Positions 27,646 through 36,118 of a DNA stretch of 64,000 nt are shown piece after piece. This DNA is from Petrimonas sp. (lineage in GTDB: Bacteria > Bacteroidota > Bacteroidia > Bacteroidales > Dysgonomonadaceae). Each line of letters opens with the position of its first letter. Positions within the stretch are counted from its first letter, which is position 1. The translations under genes were made by a program, and so were the position numbers. The notes beneath the pieces are model-generated. The model was not told the origin of the DNA and searched no databases. It saw nothing but the letters and a program-made list of their open reading frames with translations. Location of the stretch: assembly GCA_012839475.1 (NCBI GenBank), contig DUNG01000005.1, positions 124,001-188,000 of the forward strand. The letters are read 5' to 3'.

Positions 27646-27654
27646 ATTAATCGT

Positions 27655-29310
27655 ATGAAAATTGTAATTATTGGTGGAGTGGCAGGTGGCGCTACCGCCG
27701 CTGCACGGCTCAGGCGACTGGATGAAAAGGCGGAGATCATTCTTTTCGAGAGGGACGCGTATGTTTCGTTTGCCAATTGTGGGCTCCCCTACCATATTGG
27801 AGGGGTTATCGAGCATCGCGAGAAGCTACTGTTACAAACCCCCGAGGGGTTCAAATGTCGATATAATATAGATGTACGGGTTTTATCGGAGGTGATCGCG
27901 ATTCACCCCGACTCTAAAAGCGTGACGGTGAGAGAGGTGAACACGGGAAGAAGTTATGTTGAAGGGTACGATAAGCTGATTGTCTCCACTGGTGCGAGTC
28001 CGCTTAAGCCCAACATAAAAGGGGTTGATAACGAGCGGGTCTTCACTTTGCGTAACATGTCGGACATGGACCGAATAAAGGCGGCAGTTGCTTGCGAAGG
28101 GGTTGGCTCTGCCGTTGTCGTCGGAGCCGGTTTCATTGGCCTGGAGATGGCCGAGAACCTAAAGAAGGCAGGTCTATCGGTAACGGTTATCGAGCAGCTC
28201 AACCAGGTCATGAACACGGTCGATTATCCCATGGCATCCATGGTACATCGCTACCTTCGCTCGCTAGGGGTGAACCTGTTGTTGGGTGAAACGGTCACCG
28301 CAGTTGAACCAGAGGGCGACCGTTTACGGGTACGTACCGAGAGCCAAAAGGCCATTGATACAGATATGGTGATTTTGAGCATCGGAGTACGACCTGAGAC
28401 GGGATTGGTCAGGGAGGCCGGGTTAATGATAGGTTGCTTGGGTGGGATCAAGGTGAATGAGTACATGCAAACTTCCCATCCTGATATTTACGCGGTGGGT
28501 GACGCGGTGGAGGTGACGAACCTTGTGACTGGTAAGCCAGCGTTGATTCCACTGGCCGGACCGGCAAATAAACAGGCGAGGATCGCTGCCGATAATATCA
28601 TAATGGGCAATAGCCGTACCTATAAAGGAACCGTTGGGACCTGTATCGCGAAACTATTCGATATGTCGGTGGCCGCTGCCGGGGCTACCGAGCGACAGCT
28701 CCAAAATGAGGGTATCGAATACATTACCTCCATCTGTCACGGCTCAACGCATTCGGGGTATTACCCTGGTGCCTTGCCGATCTCCCTCAAAATCAACTTT
28801 GCCCCTGACGGGAAACTGCTGGGTGCGCAAGCCGTGGGGTTTGGTGGGGTGGACAAGCGAATTGACCTGCTGGCACAGGTAATCCGAAACGGGGGCACCG
28901 TGCAGGATTTACAAGAGATCGAGCAAGCGTACGCGCCGCCGTTCTCGTCAGCGAAAGACCCGGTGAACATGGCCGGTTTCATCGCGGAAAATATCGTGCA
29001 AGGCCGCGTGAAGATTATCCATTGGCACGATATCGATACAAGGGATCCCGAAACGGTGGTAATTGACGTGAGGACAAATGAGGAGTACCAAGCCGGACAT
29101 ATTGAACAGTCATTGCATATCCCTGTTGATGAGTTGCGGGAACGGCTGAGCGAGGTGCCGAAGGGTAAAACTCTCTACATCTATTGTAAGATAGGTCTTC
29201 GGGGGTACGTTGCCACGCGTATCCTTATGCAGCATGGATTTGAAGCGATATACAACCTGTCCGGTGGATACGATACTTACTCGTGTGTGAAAGAAAATAT
29301 ATCCAGATGA
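27655..29310 (+). CDS. CoA-disulfide reductase with C-terminal rhodanese domain
   Basis: This is a flavoprotein of the NAD(P)H-dependent CoA-disulfide/polysulfide reductase type. FAD-binding IGGVAGGATAAARLRR opens the protein. The single redox cysteine is in SFANCGLPYHIGG (about residue 43). NAD binding is by VVGAGFIGLEMAENL, and AVGDAVEV closes the FAD site. Residues about 460-551 form a rhodanese domain with VIDVRTNEEYQAGHI and the sulfur-accepting cysteine in IYCKIGLRGY. Such fusions reduce CoA-persulfide, polysulfide or elemental sulfur; the in vivo substrate is not clear. Its stop overlaps the next start (ATGA), so it is coupled to the TonB-domain gene. Confidence 0.92.
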   Translation: MKIVIIGGVAGGATAAARLRRLDEKAEIILFERDAYVSFANCGLPYHIGGVIEHREKLLLQTPEGFKCRYNIDVRVLSEVIAIHPDSKSVTVREVNTGRSYVEGYDKLIVSTGASPLKPNIKGVDNERVFTLRNMSDMDRIKAAVACEGVGSAVVVGAGFIGLEMAENLKKAGLSVTVIEQLNQVMNTVDYPMASMVHRYLRSLGVNLLLGETVTAVEPEGDRLRVRTESQKAIDTDMVILSIGVRPETGLVREAGLMIGCLGGIKVNEYMQTSHPDIYAVGDAVEVTNLVTGKPALIPLAGPANKQARIAADNIIMGNSRTYKGTVGTCIAKLFDMSVAAAGATERQLQNEGIEYITSICHGSTHSGYYPGALPISLKINFAPDGKLLGAQAVGFGGVDKRIDLLAQVIRNGGTVQDLQEIEQAYAPPFSSAKDPVNMAGFIAENIVQGRVKIIHWHDIDTRDPETVVIDVRTNEEYQAGHIEQSLHIPVDELRERLSEVPKGKTLYIYCKIGLRGYVATRILMQHGFEAIYNLSGGYDTYSCVKENISR

Positions 29311-30158
29311 ATACCCGAAAATGCATCTTTCTCATTGTAACGGCTTGCTTGATTTTTCAAGTGATAGCGAAACAATCGATGGCCTTTGCTCAGGAAGCAC
29401 CCGTTTCAAAGAGCAACCACGTGCATGAAGATCCGGATGTCCTCCCCATGTTCACGGGAGGGACGGCCGCTATGAACAACTTTATTTCCAGCATGCTGAG
29501 CTATCCGGAAGAGGCACGAGAGCGTGAAGCCCAGGGCTTGGTGGTATACACGTTCGTGGTAGAGAAAGATGGTACACTTTCCAATTTCAATATTATCCAT
29601 CGTGCCGATCCGCTCTTGAATGAGGAGGCACTGCGTATTTTACAAGCAATGCCTCCCTGGCGTCCAGCCCGACATAAGGGGGAGATCGTGCGTGCCGAAA
29701 CGTACGTGCCCATGTATTTCAAACTAAATAAGGATGCGGTGCCCTATCAAGGGCAACGAACAGCCGAGCCGGGAACCAATGTATACGCGAAGACCGATCG
29801 GGATATCCTTGAGAACAGCGAGATTTATACCATCGTGGATAAGATGCCCAGTTACACGTATGGAGAAAAGGAGTTGTCCAAGTTTATCTCGCACAACATG
29901 CGGTACCCCGTAAAGGCCAAGCAGGAGGGCATTCAAGGGAGAATATTATGCTCGTTTGTCGTGGGTGAGGATGGGGCTATCTCGAACATCGAGGTGGTGG
30001 AGGGGCTGGATCCCGAGCTCGATAACGAGGCTATTCGGGTGCTGGGACTGATGCCGAGGTGGATTCCGGGCGAGAACAAGGGGATTAAAGTAAATGTGAA
30101 GTGCTTATTGCCTATCGATTTCAAGATCGATGAAGAACCTATTCCCCCGCTTAGATGA
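29307..30158 (+). CDS. Secreted protein with two TonB C-terminal-like domains
   Basis: After a signal-like hydrophobic segment (about residues 6-27), two homologous TonB_C-type domains follow. The first is at about 45-145 with GLVVYTFVVEKDGTLSNFNI and MPPWRPARHKGE. The second is at about 185-280 with QGRILCSFVVGEDGAISNIEV and LMPRWIPGENKG. Unlike a classical energy transducer it has no long proline-rich spacer. It may be a periplasmic partner rather than an ExbBD-driven TonB. The ATG at 29307 overlaps the reductase stop; the longer frame is unlikely. Its 3' end overlaps the convergent NigD-like gene by eight bases. Confidence 0.82.
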   Translation: MNTRKCIFLIVTACLIFQVIAKQSMAFAQEAPVSKSNHVHEDPDVLPMFTGGTAAMNNFISSMLSYPEEAREREAQGLVVYTFVVEKDGTLSNFNIIHRADPLLNEEALRILQAMPPWRPARHKGEIVRAETYVPMYFKLNKDAVPYQGQRTAEPGTNVYAKTDRDILENSEIYTIVDKMPSYTYGEKELSKFISHNMRYPVKAKQEGIQGRILCSFVVGEDGAISNIEVVEGLDPELDNEAIRVLGLMPRWIPGENKGIKVNVKCLLPIDFKIDEEPIPPLR

Positions 30159-30774
30159 GTTCCAGTTGAAACACCCTCATGCCCGTGTGGGTGTTGATGA
30201 ACAAACGGAAAGGAACAGGTTCCATGGATTCTTTGGGGTACCCGGAACGGAGTGTGTTTAGCAGGAATGAGGCATACATTACTTGTGGGTACCCGGGCAG
30301 ATTGCTGCCGCGTGAGTGGCTAAGGTACAAGTCGATACCCGTTGTTTCACGGTCGCGAAGCAGGGTTAAGGTGTGCGGCCTTTCGAAGTATTCTACCTCG
30401 ATGATCAGGTTGAGGTAACCACCACCAACCCATACACTTTGAACCTTTACCGGGTCGTTGGAATACCTTTCGGGGTATCCCTTCTCGATAGCCCCGGTAT
30501 AAATGGGCGACACTTGGTTTACCTTTATCCGGTTATCCTCAAGTGGGGTGTAGTTGAGGATAACGCGTTGTCGATCCTCTCCTTTAATCTTGTCGTTGCT
30601 TTCAGGTATTAACAGTTGTCCGTTATCGAGCTGGAACCGGATGGAGCTACCCTCCTTTAGCAGGGTGGCAAACTCCACGAGGTAGTCGTCCATCCGTTCG
30701 GGTTTCTTGTCGCAACCCGAAACGAAAAGAAGAAACGCCATGAAAGCGAACGCTATTTTTCCCCTGACTTGCAT
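30151..30774 (-). CDS. NigD-like lipoprotein
   Basis: The signal peptide ends in a lipobox (LFVSGC), giving a lipid-anchored protein of 207 residues. The body fits the two-domain NigD-like family of Bacteroidetes: an OB-like N-terminal part (GQLLIPESNDKIKGEDRQRV) and a beta-sandwich C-terminal part with DPVKVQSVWVGGGYLNLIIE. The role is unknown beyond an envelope location. It stands alone between the convergent TonB-domain gene and the acyltransferase gene 108 bases upstream. Confidence 0.75.
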   Translation of the reverse strand: MQVRGKIAFAFMAFLLFVSGCDKKPERMDDYLVEFATLLKEGSSIRFQLDNGQLLIPESNDKIKGEDRQRVILNYTPLEDNRIKVNQVSPIYTGAIEKGYPERYSNDPVKVQSVWVGGGYLNLIIEVEYFERPHTLTLLRDRETTGIDLYLSHSRGSNLPGYPQVMYASFLLNTLRSGYPKESMEPVPFRLFINTHTGMRVFQLELI

Positions 30775-30882
30775 GCGATAACCGTCTCTGTTTTATGTTT
30801 ATCCTACTGTTTGCCAAGTAAGGTTATTGCCCCCGTTGTTACGCCATTGCGGGGTTTTTATAGTCTTTCATCTGATCACTTA

Positions 30883-32049
30883 CTACTCTTTTTTACCTCT
30901 ATGCTCCAGGTGATTTTTAACGGTGTTGCCGTACATCTCGATGATTTTGTCCCGCAAGAAATCACTGTCTTTGTTCGGGATATCGATCTTATCGACCTGC
31001 CGTTGCAGGTAGGCATCGAAATGGGCCACCTCTTCACCGTTATACTCGTTTCTGAACCGGTCTGAGCCGCTCATCCGGTCGTATGCGATGTAGTTAATCG
31101 GGAAGAAGGCGTAGTTCCGGTAGATCTCTTTGTCGATCAACGTGGCTGCCTGGTCGAGTACCTCGTTGCGGCTCGTTCCCGCGGGGATAGCTTCCAGGCC
31201 GCGGTTAATGCACTCCCCTAATCGGAAGACGACCCGCCCTTTGAATCCCATGATACCGGTAGCCATGTTCTCGATATCATCGGCCTCGCTCTTTTTGTGG
31301 TCTGATGCGTCTCGCTTGAGTTGAAACTCTTTGGCTTTCAGAAAGTCGCAGGGGTCGTACTCGTACGAAATGGAGAGGGGGACGATACGCAGCTGGCACA
31401 GCATCTCCAGGGGGTTAGCGCTGTCATGCAGCGTGAACATCTTCAGGAGGCTCGCTTGCGTTTTGTCGTCCGAGTCCTTGGCCCTTCCCTCTCGTTGCGC
31501 GATCCAGATGGATTGTATGCGTTGGTTGATCGTGTGGTGGATGTAATCAGAGAGATGTCGCGACACCTTTAACATCTCCCTGACCGATACGCTTCGCTTG
31601 ACGATAAAACTCTTGTTAATGCGCACCAGGTCGGTAATCCACGGGTGAATAAGCAGATTGTCGCCAATAGCGATCTCGGTGGTTTGAAACTGTTTGTCGA
31701 AGAGGAGGATGTTAAAGAAGGCTGCATCCAGCACGATATCCCGGTGGTTCGAGATAAAGAGATAGCTGTTCACCTTCTCAATATTCTCCCACCCGCTGCC
31801 GACCATCTTCGTGGTGGTTTGCTTGATTAACCGCTTCAGAAGCGGGTGGATGATCTGCGCCTGGAAGTCATCTTTGCTTTCGCACCGGGTGACGATTTCC
31901 GAGAACTGCTCCCAGGAGAGGAGTGGCTTCACGATGGGCTCAACTGCCCGTTTGAACCCTTTGTCGGCTAATAGCCGGGCAACGGTTTCAGGTACTTCGC
32001 TGTCGAGCAGCGGCCGGATGTCTTGAAAGCGATCGGTGGTATCGGTCAT
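30883..32049 (-). CDS. PlsC-like glycerolipid acyltransferase
   Basis: The acyltransferase motif SNHRDIVLD (HxxxxD catalytic pair) is at about residue 100. Further conserved blocks include IAQREGRAKDS, the likely substrate-binding EGR motif. At 388 residues it is longer than classical PlsC (about 240) and belongs to the Bacteroidetes large 1-acyl-sn-glycerol-3-phosphate acyltransferase-like group. It has no obvious transmembrane segment. It starts six bases after the ddl stop and so is the last gene of the PASTA-rluD-ddl operon. Acylation of lysophosphatidate is the likely role, but other acyl acceptors are possible. Confidence 0.85.
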   Translation of the reverse strand: MTDTTDRFQDIRPLLDSEVPETVARLLADKGFKRAVEPIVKPLLSWEQFSEIVTRCESKDDFQAQIIHPLLKRLIKQTTTKMVGSGWENIEKVNSYLFISNHRDIVLDAAFFNILLFDKQFQTTEIAIGDNLLIHPWITDLVRINKSFIVKRSVSVREMLKVSRHLSDYIHHTINQRIQSIWIAQREGRAKDSDDKTQASLLKMFTLHDSANPLEMLCQLRIVPLSISYEYDPCDFLKAKEFQLKRDASDHKKSEADDIENMATGIMGFKGRVVFRLGECINRGLEAIPAGTSRNEVLDQAATLIDKEIYRNYAFFPINYIAYDRMSGSDRFRNEYNGEEVAHFDAYLQRQVDKIDIPNKDSDFLRDKIIEMYGNTVKNHLEHRGKKE

Positions 32050-32054
32050 GGTGG

Positions 32055-33044
32055 TTATCGGTTTACATGGATTTTAGCGTATTCAGTTTCGATGATGTCC
32101 GACAGCACGTCGCCCATCGAGAGGCCAGCTGCCTCCACTTGTTGAGGGATAAAGCTGGTTCCTGTCATCCCCGGGGTGGTATTCACCTCGAGCAAAATCG
32201 ACTCACCATCTTGCAGGATGTAATCAGCCCGGATAATCCCCTTGGCGCCAAGAAGTCGGTATATTTTTTTTGTCTCCTCCTGGATGGTCAGTGCTATGGA
32301 TGGCGGTATACGGGCGGGGGTTATCTCTTCCACCTGTCCGTTGTACTTCGCATCGAAGTCGAAAAACTCATTTGCGGGAACCACCTCCGTGAGGGGGAGC
32401 GCAACTATTCCCTTACCGGCTTCGTAACAGCCGCATGTCACCTCCGTACCCGCTATGAACTGTTCAATGATGACTTCCGGTGCCTCGCGGAATGCCTCCT
32501 CGATTGCCTCCTTCATTTTGGTAGTCGCGGTCACCTTGGTGGTGGCAAAGCTGGAGCCGCCCGAGTTGGGCTTCACGAAAACGGGTAACCCAAGCTCGGC
32601 CGTAATCTGTTCAGGCGTGTAGGAGTCCCTCTCTCTCAGCACTATGGAAGGGGCTACCTTTACGCCGAAGCTTTTTAGGAAGTTGTTGCAGGTGAACTTG
32701 TTGAACGTGAGTGCTGATGCCAGTACCCCACAGTTGGAGTAGGGGATACCCAGCATATCGAAATAGCCTTGTAGTACGCCATCTTCACCCGGCGTGCCGT
32801 GGATGGTGATGTACGCGAAATCGAACCGCGTGGTTGCCCCATCGGCCACGAAACTAAAGTCGTTTTTATTCACCGGGAAGCGATTCCCCTGGTACTCTAC
32901 TTCCCATGCTTGACGGTCTATTTTCACCTTGAACAGGTTGTACTTGCCTATATCCAGGAAGGTGTAAATGCCGGCCGCGCTCTTCTCCGAAATTACGATT
33001 TCGGAAGAGTACCCTCCCCATACGATGGCTACATTTTTTTTCAT
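32055..33044 (-). CDS. ddl: D-alanine--D-alanine ligase
   Basis: Ddl joins two D-Ala for peptidoglycan precursors in the cytoplasm. The ATP-grasp motifs are VFVKPNSGGSSFATTKV (mid-protein) and LLEVNTTPGMTGTSFIPQQ (C-terminal, metal and D-Ala sites). The N terminus IVWGGYSSEIVISEKSA matches the family, although the usual S-x-E-H-x-V-S has Ile in place of His. 329 residues is normal. It lies between the RluD-type gene (15 bases) and the acyltransferase gene (5 bases). Confidence 0.95.
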   Translation of the reverse strand: MKKNVAIVWGGYSSEIVISEKSAAGIYTFLDIGKYNLFKVKIDRQAWEVEYQGNRFPVNKNDFSFVADGATTRFDFAYITIHGTPGEDGVLQGYFDMLGIPYSNCGVLASALTFNKFTCNNFLKSFGVKVAPSIVLRERDSYTPEQITAELGLPVFVKPNSGGSSFATTKVTATTKMKEAIEEAFREAPEVIIEQFIAGTEVTCGCYEAGKGIVALPLTEVVPANEFFDFDAKYNGQVEEITPARIPPSIALTIQEETKKIYRLLGAKGIIRADYILQDGESILLEVNTTPGMTGTSFIPQQVEAAGLSMGDVLSDIIETEYAKIHVNR

Positions 33045-33059
33045 AGGTTGATGTTGTTT

Positions 33060-34145
33060 TTACTCCTGACTTCTTCGGTAGACCCTCCATTTGTCGATGA
33101 CCGCTTGCATATCGTCCGGGATATCGCTTTCAAAGATGAGCGTCTTTTTCGTTTCGGGGTGGGTGAAGCCCAACAGGCACGCGTGCAAGCATTGGCGGGG
33201 GCAGAGGGCGAAGCAGTTATTCACGAACTGTTTGTACTTCGCGTAGTGGGTTCCCCGTAAAACGTTATTACCCCCGTATCGCTCATCATTAAAAAGTGTG
33301 TGCCCGATATGCTTCATATGTACCCGAATCTGGTGGGTACGCCCGGTCTCAAGTCGGCACTGTACCAGCGTGACGTACCCGAATCGTTCCAGTACCTTGT
33401 AGTGGGTTACGGCTGGCTTACCCTGCTCCCCGTCAGGAAACACGCGCATCAACATGCGGTCCTTGGGATCTCGCCCGATGTTTCCCTCGATGGTTCCCTC
33501 ATCTTCCACCACGTTGCCCCAAACGAGGGCCACGTATAACCGTTGGGTCTCCTTGCGGAAGAATTGACCGGAAAGGAAGGTCTTCGCCTCAGGTGTTTTG
33601 GCTACCAGGAGCAGTCCCGATGTCTCTTTGTCAATCCGGTGCACCAACCCCATCCGGGGATCATCCATCTCCATCGCTTTGTCCACGTTCAGGTGGTGTG
33701 CCAGCGCGTTGACCAGCGTGCCGGTGTAGTTGCCGTGCCCCGGGTGAACCACCATGCCTGCCGGCTTGTTAACGACCAGCAGGGCATTGTCTTCGTACAC
33801 GATATCAATGGGAATCTCTTCGGGGATGATTACCAACTCATGTCGCGGCCAATCCAGCACAACAGTAATCACGTCCAGCGGTTTCACCTTGTAGTTCGAT
33901 TTCACGGGCGAACCATTTACCAAGATGCATTCTGCTTCCGCGGCTTGTTGTATTCGGTTACGTGATATCCCTTCAATCCGGACCGACAAAAACTTATCGA
34001 TTCGTAACGGACTTTGTCCCTTGTCGGCTACGAAGCGGTAGTGCTCGAATCGCTGCTCCTCCCCATCGTCTATTGTGATCGGGAACTCCTCCTCATCCTC
34101 TTCCAAGAGCCACGGGTTGATATGCTCGGAATTCTCCTTCAACAC
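33060..34145 (-). CDS. rluD: RluA-family 23S rRNA pseudouridine synthase (RluD-like)
   Basis: An S4 RNA-binding domain (about residues 45-110) precedes the RluA-type catalytic domain. The catalytic aspartate is in LVHRIDKETSGLLLVAKT, with GRTHQIRVHMKHIGHTLF downstream. 361 residues fits RluD, which modifies helix 69, but other RluA paralogues cannot be excluded. The first about 40 residues are acidic and unconserved. It is located between the PASTA gene and ddl in one operon. Confidence 0.92.
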   Translation of the reverse strand: MLKENSEHINPWLLEEDEEEFPITIDDGEEQRFEHYRFVADKGQSPLRIDKFLSVRIEGISRNRIQQAAEAECILVNGSPVKSNYKVKPLDVITVVLDWPRHELVIIPEEIPIDIVYEDNALLVVNKPAGMVVHPGHGNYTGTLVNALAHHLNVDKAMEMDDPRMGLVHRIDKETSGLLLVAKTPEAKTFLSGQFFRKETQRLYVALVWGNVVEDEGTIEGNIGRDPKDRMLMRVFPDGEQGKPAVTHYKVLERFGYVTLVQCRLETGRTHQIRVHMKHIGHTLFNDERYGGNNVLRGTHYAKYKQFVNNCFALCPRQCLHACLLGFTHPETKKTLIFESDIPDDMQAVIDKWRVYRRSQE

Positions 34146-34156
34146 GAAACGGGTGA

Positions 34157-34801
34157 TTAAAAGAATGAGTCGTCAATCCCCCCTTCCACGGGAACATCGT
34201 TCATTTCGTCCGCCACTCCCACGTTTAACGAGTCGGTAGTGGTACTGCTACTGCTACTCACCACCAACTGCAAGGGCGAACCGGCAGGTATTTTCTCCTC
34301 CGGTGCCAACTGTTTACCGCGATATTCCACCCTCAAGACCAACCCGGCGTATTGTGATGGCACCTCTTTTATCGTGATGTTGTTGAATCCGAGTGAATTA
34401 AGCAGGGCGGTGGCTTGGCGAACGGAATAATCGACCAATCCTGGTACGGCCACCTCCTTGGGGCTCTTTGAGTAGACTGTTACGTAGATGGAGCGGCCTT
34501 CCTTGACCCGGTTATTGGGTTTGGGAACTTGCGAGAGGATGGCACCGGGTATCGCATCATCACGGTAAATGGAATCCACGATTTCCGCGTGTATCCCTTT
34601 CGCGGTAAGAATAACGTTTGCCTCCTCCACTTGTAGTCCCTCGAGGTCTGGTACCACCACGTTTTGCCCATGTCGGGTGTAGACGTGCAGGAAGAGCATG
34701 ACAAGTAGGATCAAGGCGATACCGCAGATGGTAATCGCTATCAGGTTCTTGAGGAGGCTGTTACCGAGAATCGGCTTCTTATCAAACTTCTTTTTGCTCA
34801 T
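34157..34801 (-). CDS. PASTA-domain membrane protein
   Basis: One transmembrane helix (about residues 20-40 from ATG 34801) anchors a periplasmic part with two PASTA domains. These start VVVPDLEGLQVEEANVIL and VAVPGLVDYSVRQATALL. A serine/threonine-rich stretch and acidic tail follow. PASTA domains bind peptidoglycan stems or glycans. There is no kinase domain, so it is not a PknB-type kinase. It heads an operon with rluD, ddl and the acyltransferase gene, a common Bacteroidetes order. The longer frame from 34843 is excluded by the -7 box at 34841-34848. Confidence 0.9.
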   Translation of the reverse strand: MSKKKFDKKPILGNSLLKNLIAITICGIALILLVMLFLHVYTRHGQNVVVPDLEGLQVEEANVILTAKGIHAEIVDSIYRDDAIPGAILSQVPKPNNRVKEGRSIYVTVYSKSPKEVAVPGLVDYSVRQATALLNSLGFNNITIKEVPSQYAGLVLRVEYRGKQLAPEEKIPAGSPLQLVVSSSSSTTTDSLNVGVADEMNDVPVEGGIDDSFF

Positions 34802-34840
34802 ATTCCATGCCTTGTAAAAGAGAGGATGTATAGCTGCGTA

Positions 34841-34848
34841 CAAAAATA
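34841..34848 (-). promoter_or_regulatory. -7 box of the PASTA-rluD-ddl operon
   Basis: The minus strand reads TATTTTTG, a perfect TAnnTTTG, about 40 bases before ATG 34801. It directly abuts the rpmH terminator. Confidence 0.6.
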
Positions 34849-34850
34849 CA

Positions 34851-34887
34851 AAAAAAACAGGAACTCGACACCTCGGGCCCCTGTCTT
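34851..34887 (-). terminator. Terminator of rpmH
   Basis: On the minus strand ACAGG and CCTGT pair around a G+C-rich loop, followed by a long T run, 26 bases after the rpmH stop. The stem is modest. Confidence 0.6.
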
Positions 34888-34912
34888 TATCAATTCATTA
34901 CGTTGCAGTGCA

Positions 34913-35059
34913 CTAGAATTCGTCCGAAACGGATAATTTTGCTCTGCCTTTTGCACGGCGCGCGGCCAATACTTTCCTCCCGTTTTTAGTCGCCATACGG
35001 CTGCGGAACCCGTGCTTGTTTTTTCTCTTTCTGTTGGAGGGTTGAAATGTTCTCTTCAT
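34913..35059 (-). CDS. rpmH: 50S ribosomal protein L34
   Basis: This short gene encodes 48 residues beginning [19 protein letters not shown] and continuing with [20 protein letters not shown], the classic L34 sequence. A short Bacteroidetes-type tail (KLSVSDEF) follows. L34 is a structural protein of the large subunit. It stands alone with its own promoter and terminator. It is not next to rnpA or dnaA here. Confidence 0.97.
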   Translation of the reverse strand: MKRTFQPSNRKRKNKHGFRSRMATKNGRKVLAARRAKGRAKLSVSDEF

Positions 35060-35130
35060 ATTGATCGTTGCTTTATTATATGCGTAATGTTTTCGTTCTT
35101 AACTTCAGTCTCAGTTCCTTTTTCGGCCTG

Positions 35131-35138
35131 CAAAATTA
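35131..35138 (-). promoter_or_regulatory. -7 box of rpmH
   Basis: The minus strand reads TAATTTTG (fits TAnnTTTG), about 70 bases before the rpmH start. Confidence 0.5.
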
Positions 35139-35203
35139 GACAAAATAAATGAAAGAACCAATGAAAATGCGCTTAAAAATGGTTTTTGATGAAATAGTTG
35201 CAA

Positions 35204-35234
35204 CAAAAAAAGCGCCCTAAAAACAGGTGCTTTT
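35204..35234 (-). terminator. Terminator of the M23/bactofilin operon
   Basis: On the minus strand AAAGC and GCTTT arms pair around a T-rich loop, with partial CC/GG extension, followed by T7. It lies 23 bases after the M23 stop. Confidence 0.7.
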
Positions 35235-35256
35235 ACTATTATTTGTTACATTTGAG

Positions 35257-36096
35257 TTATTGCAGAAGAAATGGTTCAGGATTTATTTTGCGGCAATTAT
35301 GAATCACCTCATAATGAAGATGGGCTCCTTTACTTCTGCCCGTATTACCTAAAAGTCCAATAGGTTGACCTGTGTCCACTTTATCTCCCACCTTAACCAA
35401 ACGGCGTGAGAGATGGGCATATAGAGTTTGTAAGGTATCGGAATGTTGCACCACTACAAAATTTCCGTAACCGCTATTATAGTTCGACTCTGTTACAAGA
35501 CCCGACGCGGTTGTACAAATGGTATCTCCTATTGCACCTTTAAAATCGATACCCGCGTGATTTTCGCCTATACGCCTATTAAATGGATTGCGACGCCATC
35601 CGAATTTTGATGTAATATCGCCGTCATAAGGCTTGCCCAGTGGAAGAGATTTAAGATCCGACAGTAATGAGGTCAGTTCTTTTTCAAAAAATACTCCTAC
35701 CGATGCCACTTCGGTTACATCGATATCCTCAGGTATACCTCCCAAATTTCCCATATTTTCATCAATCTGAAAATGGGATAAACCCCGTTCATTTAAAAAA
35801 CTGTTAAGCTGATACAGACCTGAATCGATAGCCATGAAAGAGGATTGTATCTGCTCAACATCTATTTTACTGCGAATATAGTTTGCTCTGTCTAAACGTG
35901 CCTGATAATCGCGACTGGTATTTTGATACACTATTAAACAGAGAGTAGCTATTAGGGCTACGAGTACAAAGAAGAACAGCCCTACCCATCGTTGCCATGT
36001 ACGTAAAAGAAAAGTAGGAACACGACGAACACGAGGTCTGCTTTTACCACAATTAGCAAGTATAATTGTAGTTTTGTCTATCTCTTTAAAAAGCAT
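35257..36096 (-). CDS. Membrane-anchored M23 metallopeptidase (bactofilin partner)
   Basis: A cytoplasmic basic N terminus is followed by one transmembrane helix (about residues 37-58), a helical region and a C-terminal LytM domain. The zinc motifs are intact: ENHAGIDFKGAIGD and GAHLHYEV. Elsewhere, genes of this kind adjoining bactofilins (for example Csd1/CcmA in Helicobacter and LmdC in Hyphomonas) act together in cell-shape peptidoglycan trimming. Here the gene starts 22 bases after the bactofilin stop. It is more AT-rich than the surrounding genes. Confidence 0.92.
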   Translation of the reverse strand: MLFKEIDKTTIILANCGKSRPRVRRVPTFLLRTWQRWVGLFFFVLVALIATLCLIVYQNTSRDYQARLDRANYIRSKIDVEQIQSSFMAIDSGLYQLNSFLNERGLSHFQIDENMGNLGGIPEDIDVTEVASVGVFFEKELTSLLSDLKSLPLGKPYDGDITSKFGWRRNPFNRRIGENHAGIDFKGAIGDTICTTASGLVTESNYNSGYGNFVVVQHSDTLQTLYAHLSRRLVKVGDKVDTGQPIGLLGNTGRSKGAHLHYEVIHNCRKINPEPFLLQ

Positions 36097-36118
36097 GATC
36101 GCGATGAATTTATATTTT

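Larger units (their letters stand above)
27249..27654. other. 406-base divergent gap with promoter signals and a repeat-bearing leader
   Basis: Toward typA (-) there is a near-match -7 box (TACTTTCG on the minus strand, 27272-27279). Toward the CoA-disulfide reductase gene (+) there is TATCTTTG at 27397-27404 and then a leader of about 250 bases. That leader carries a duplicated motif and two overlapping micro-ORFs (27527-27645). Confidence 0.7.
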
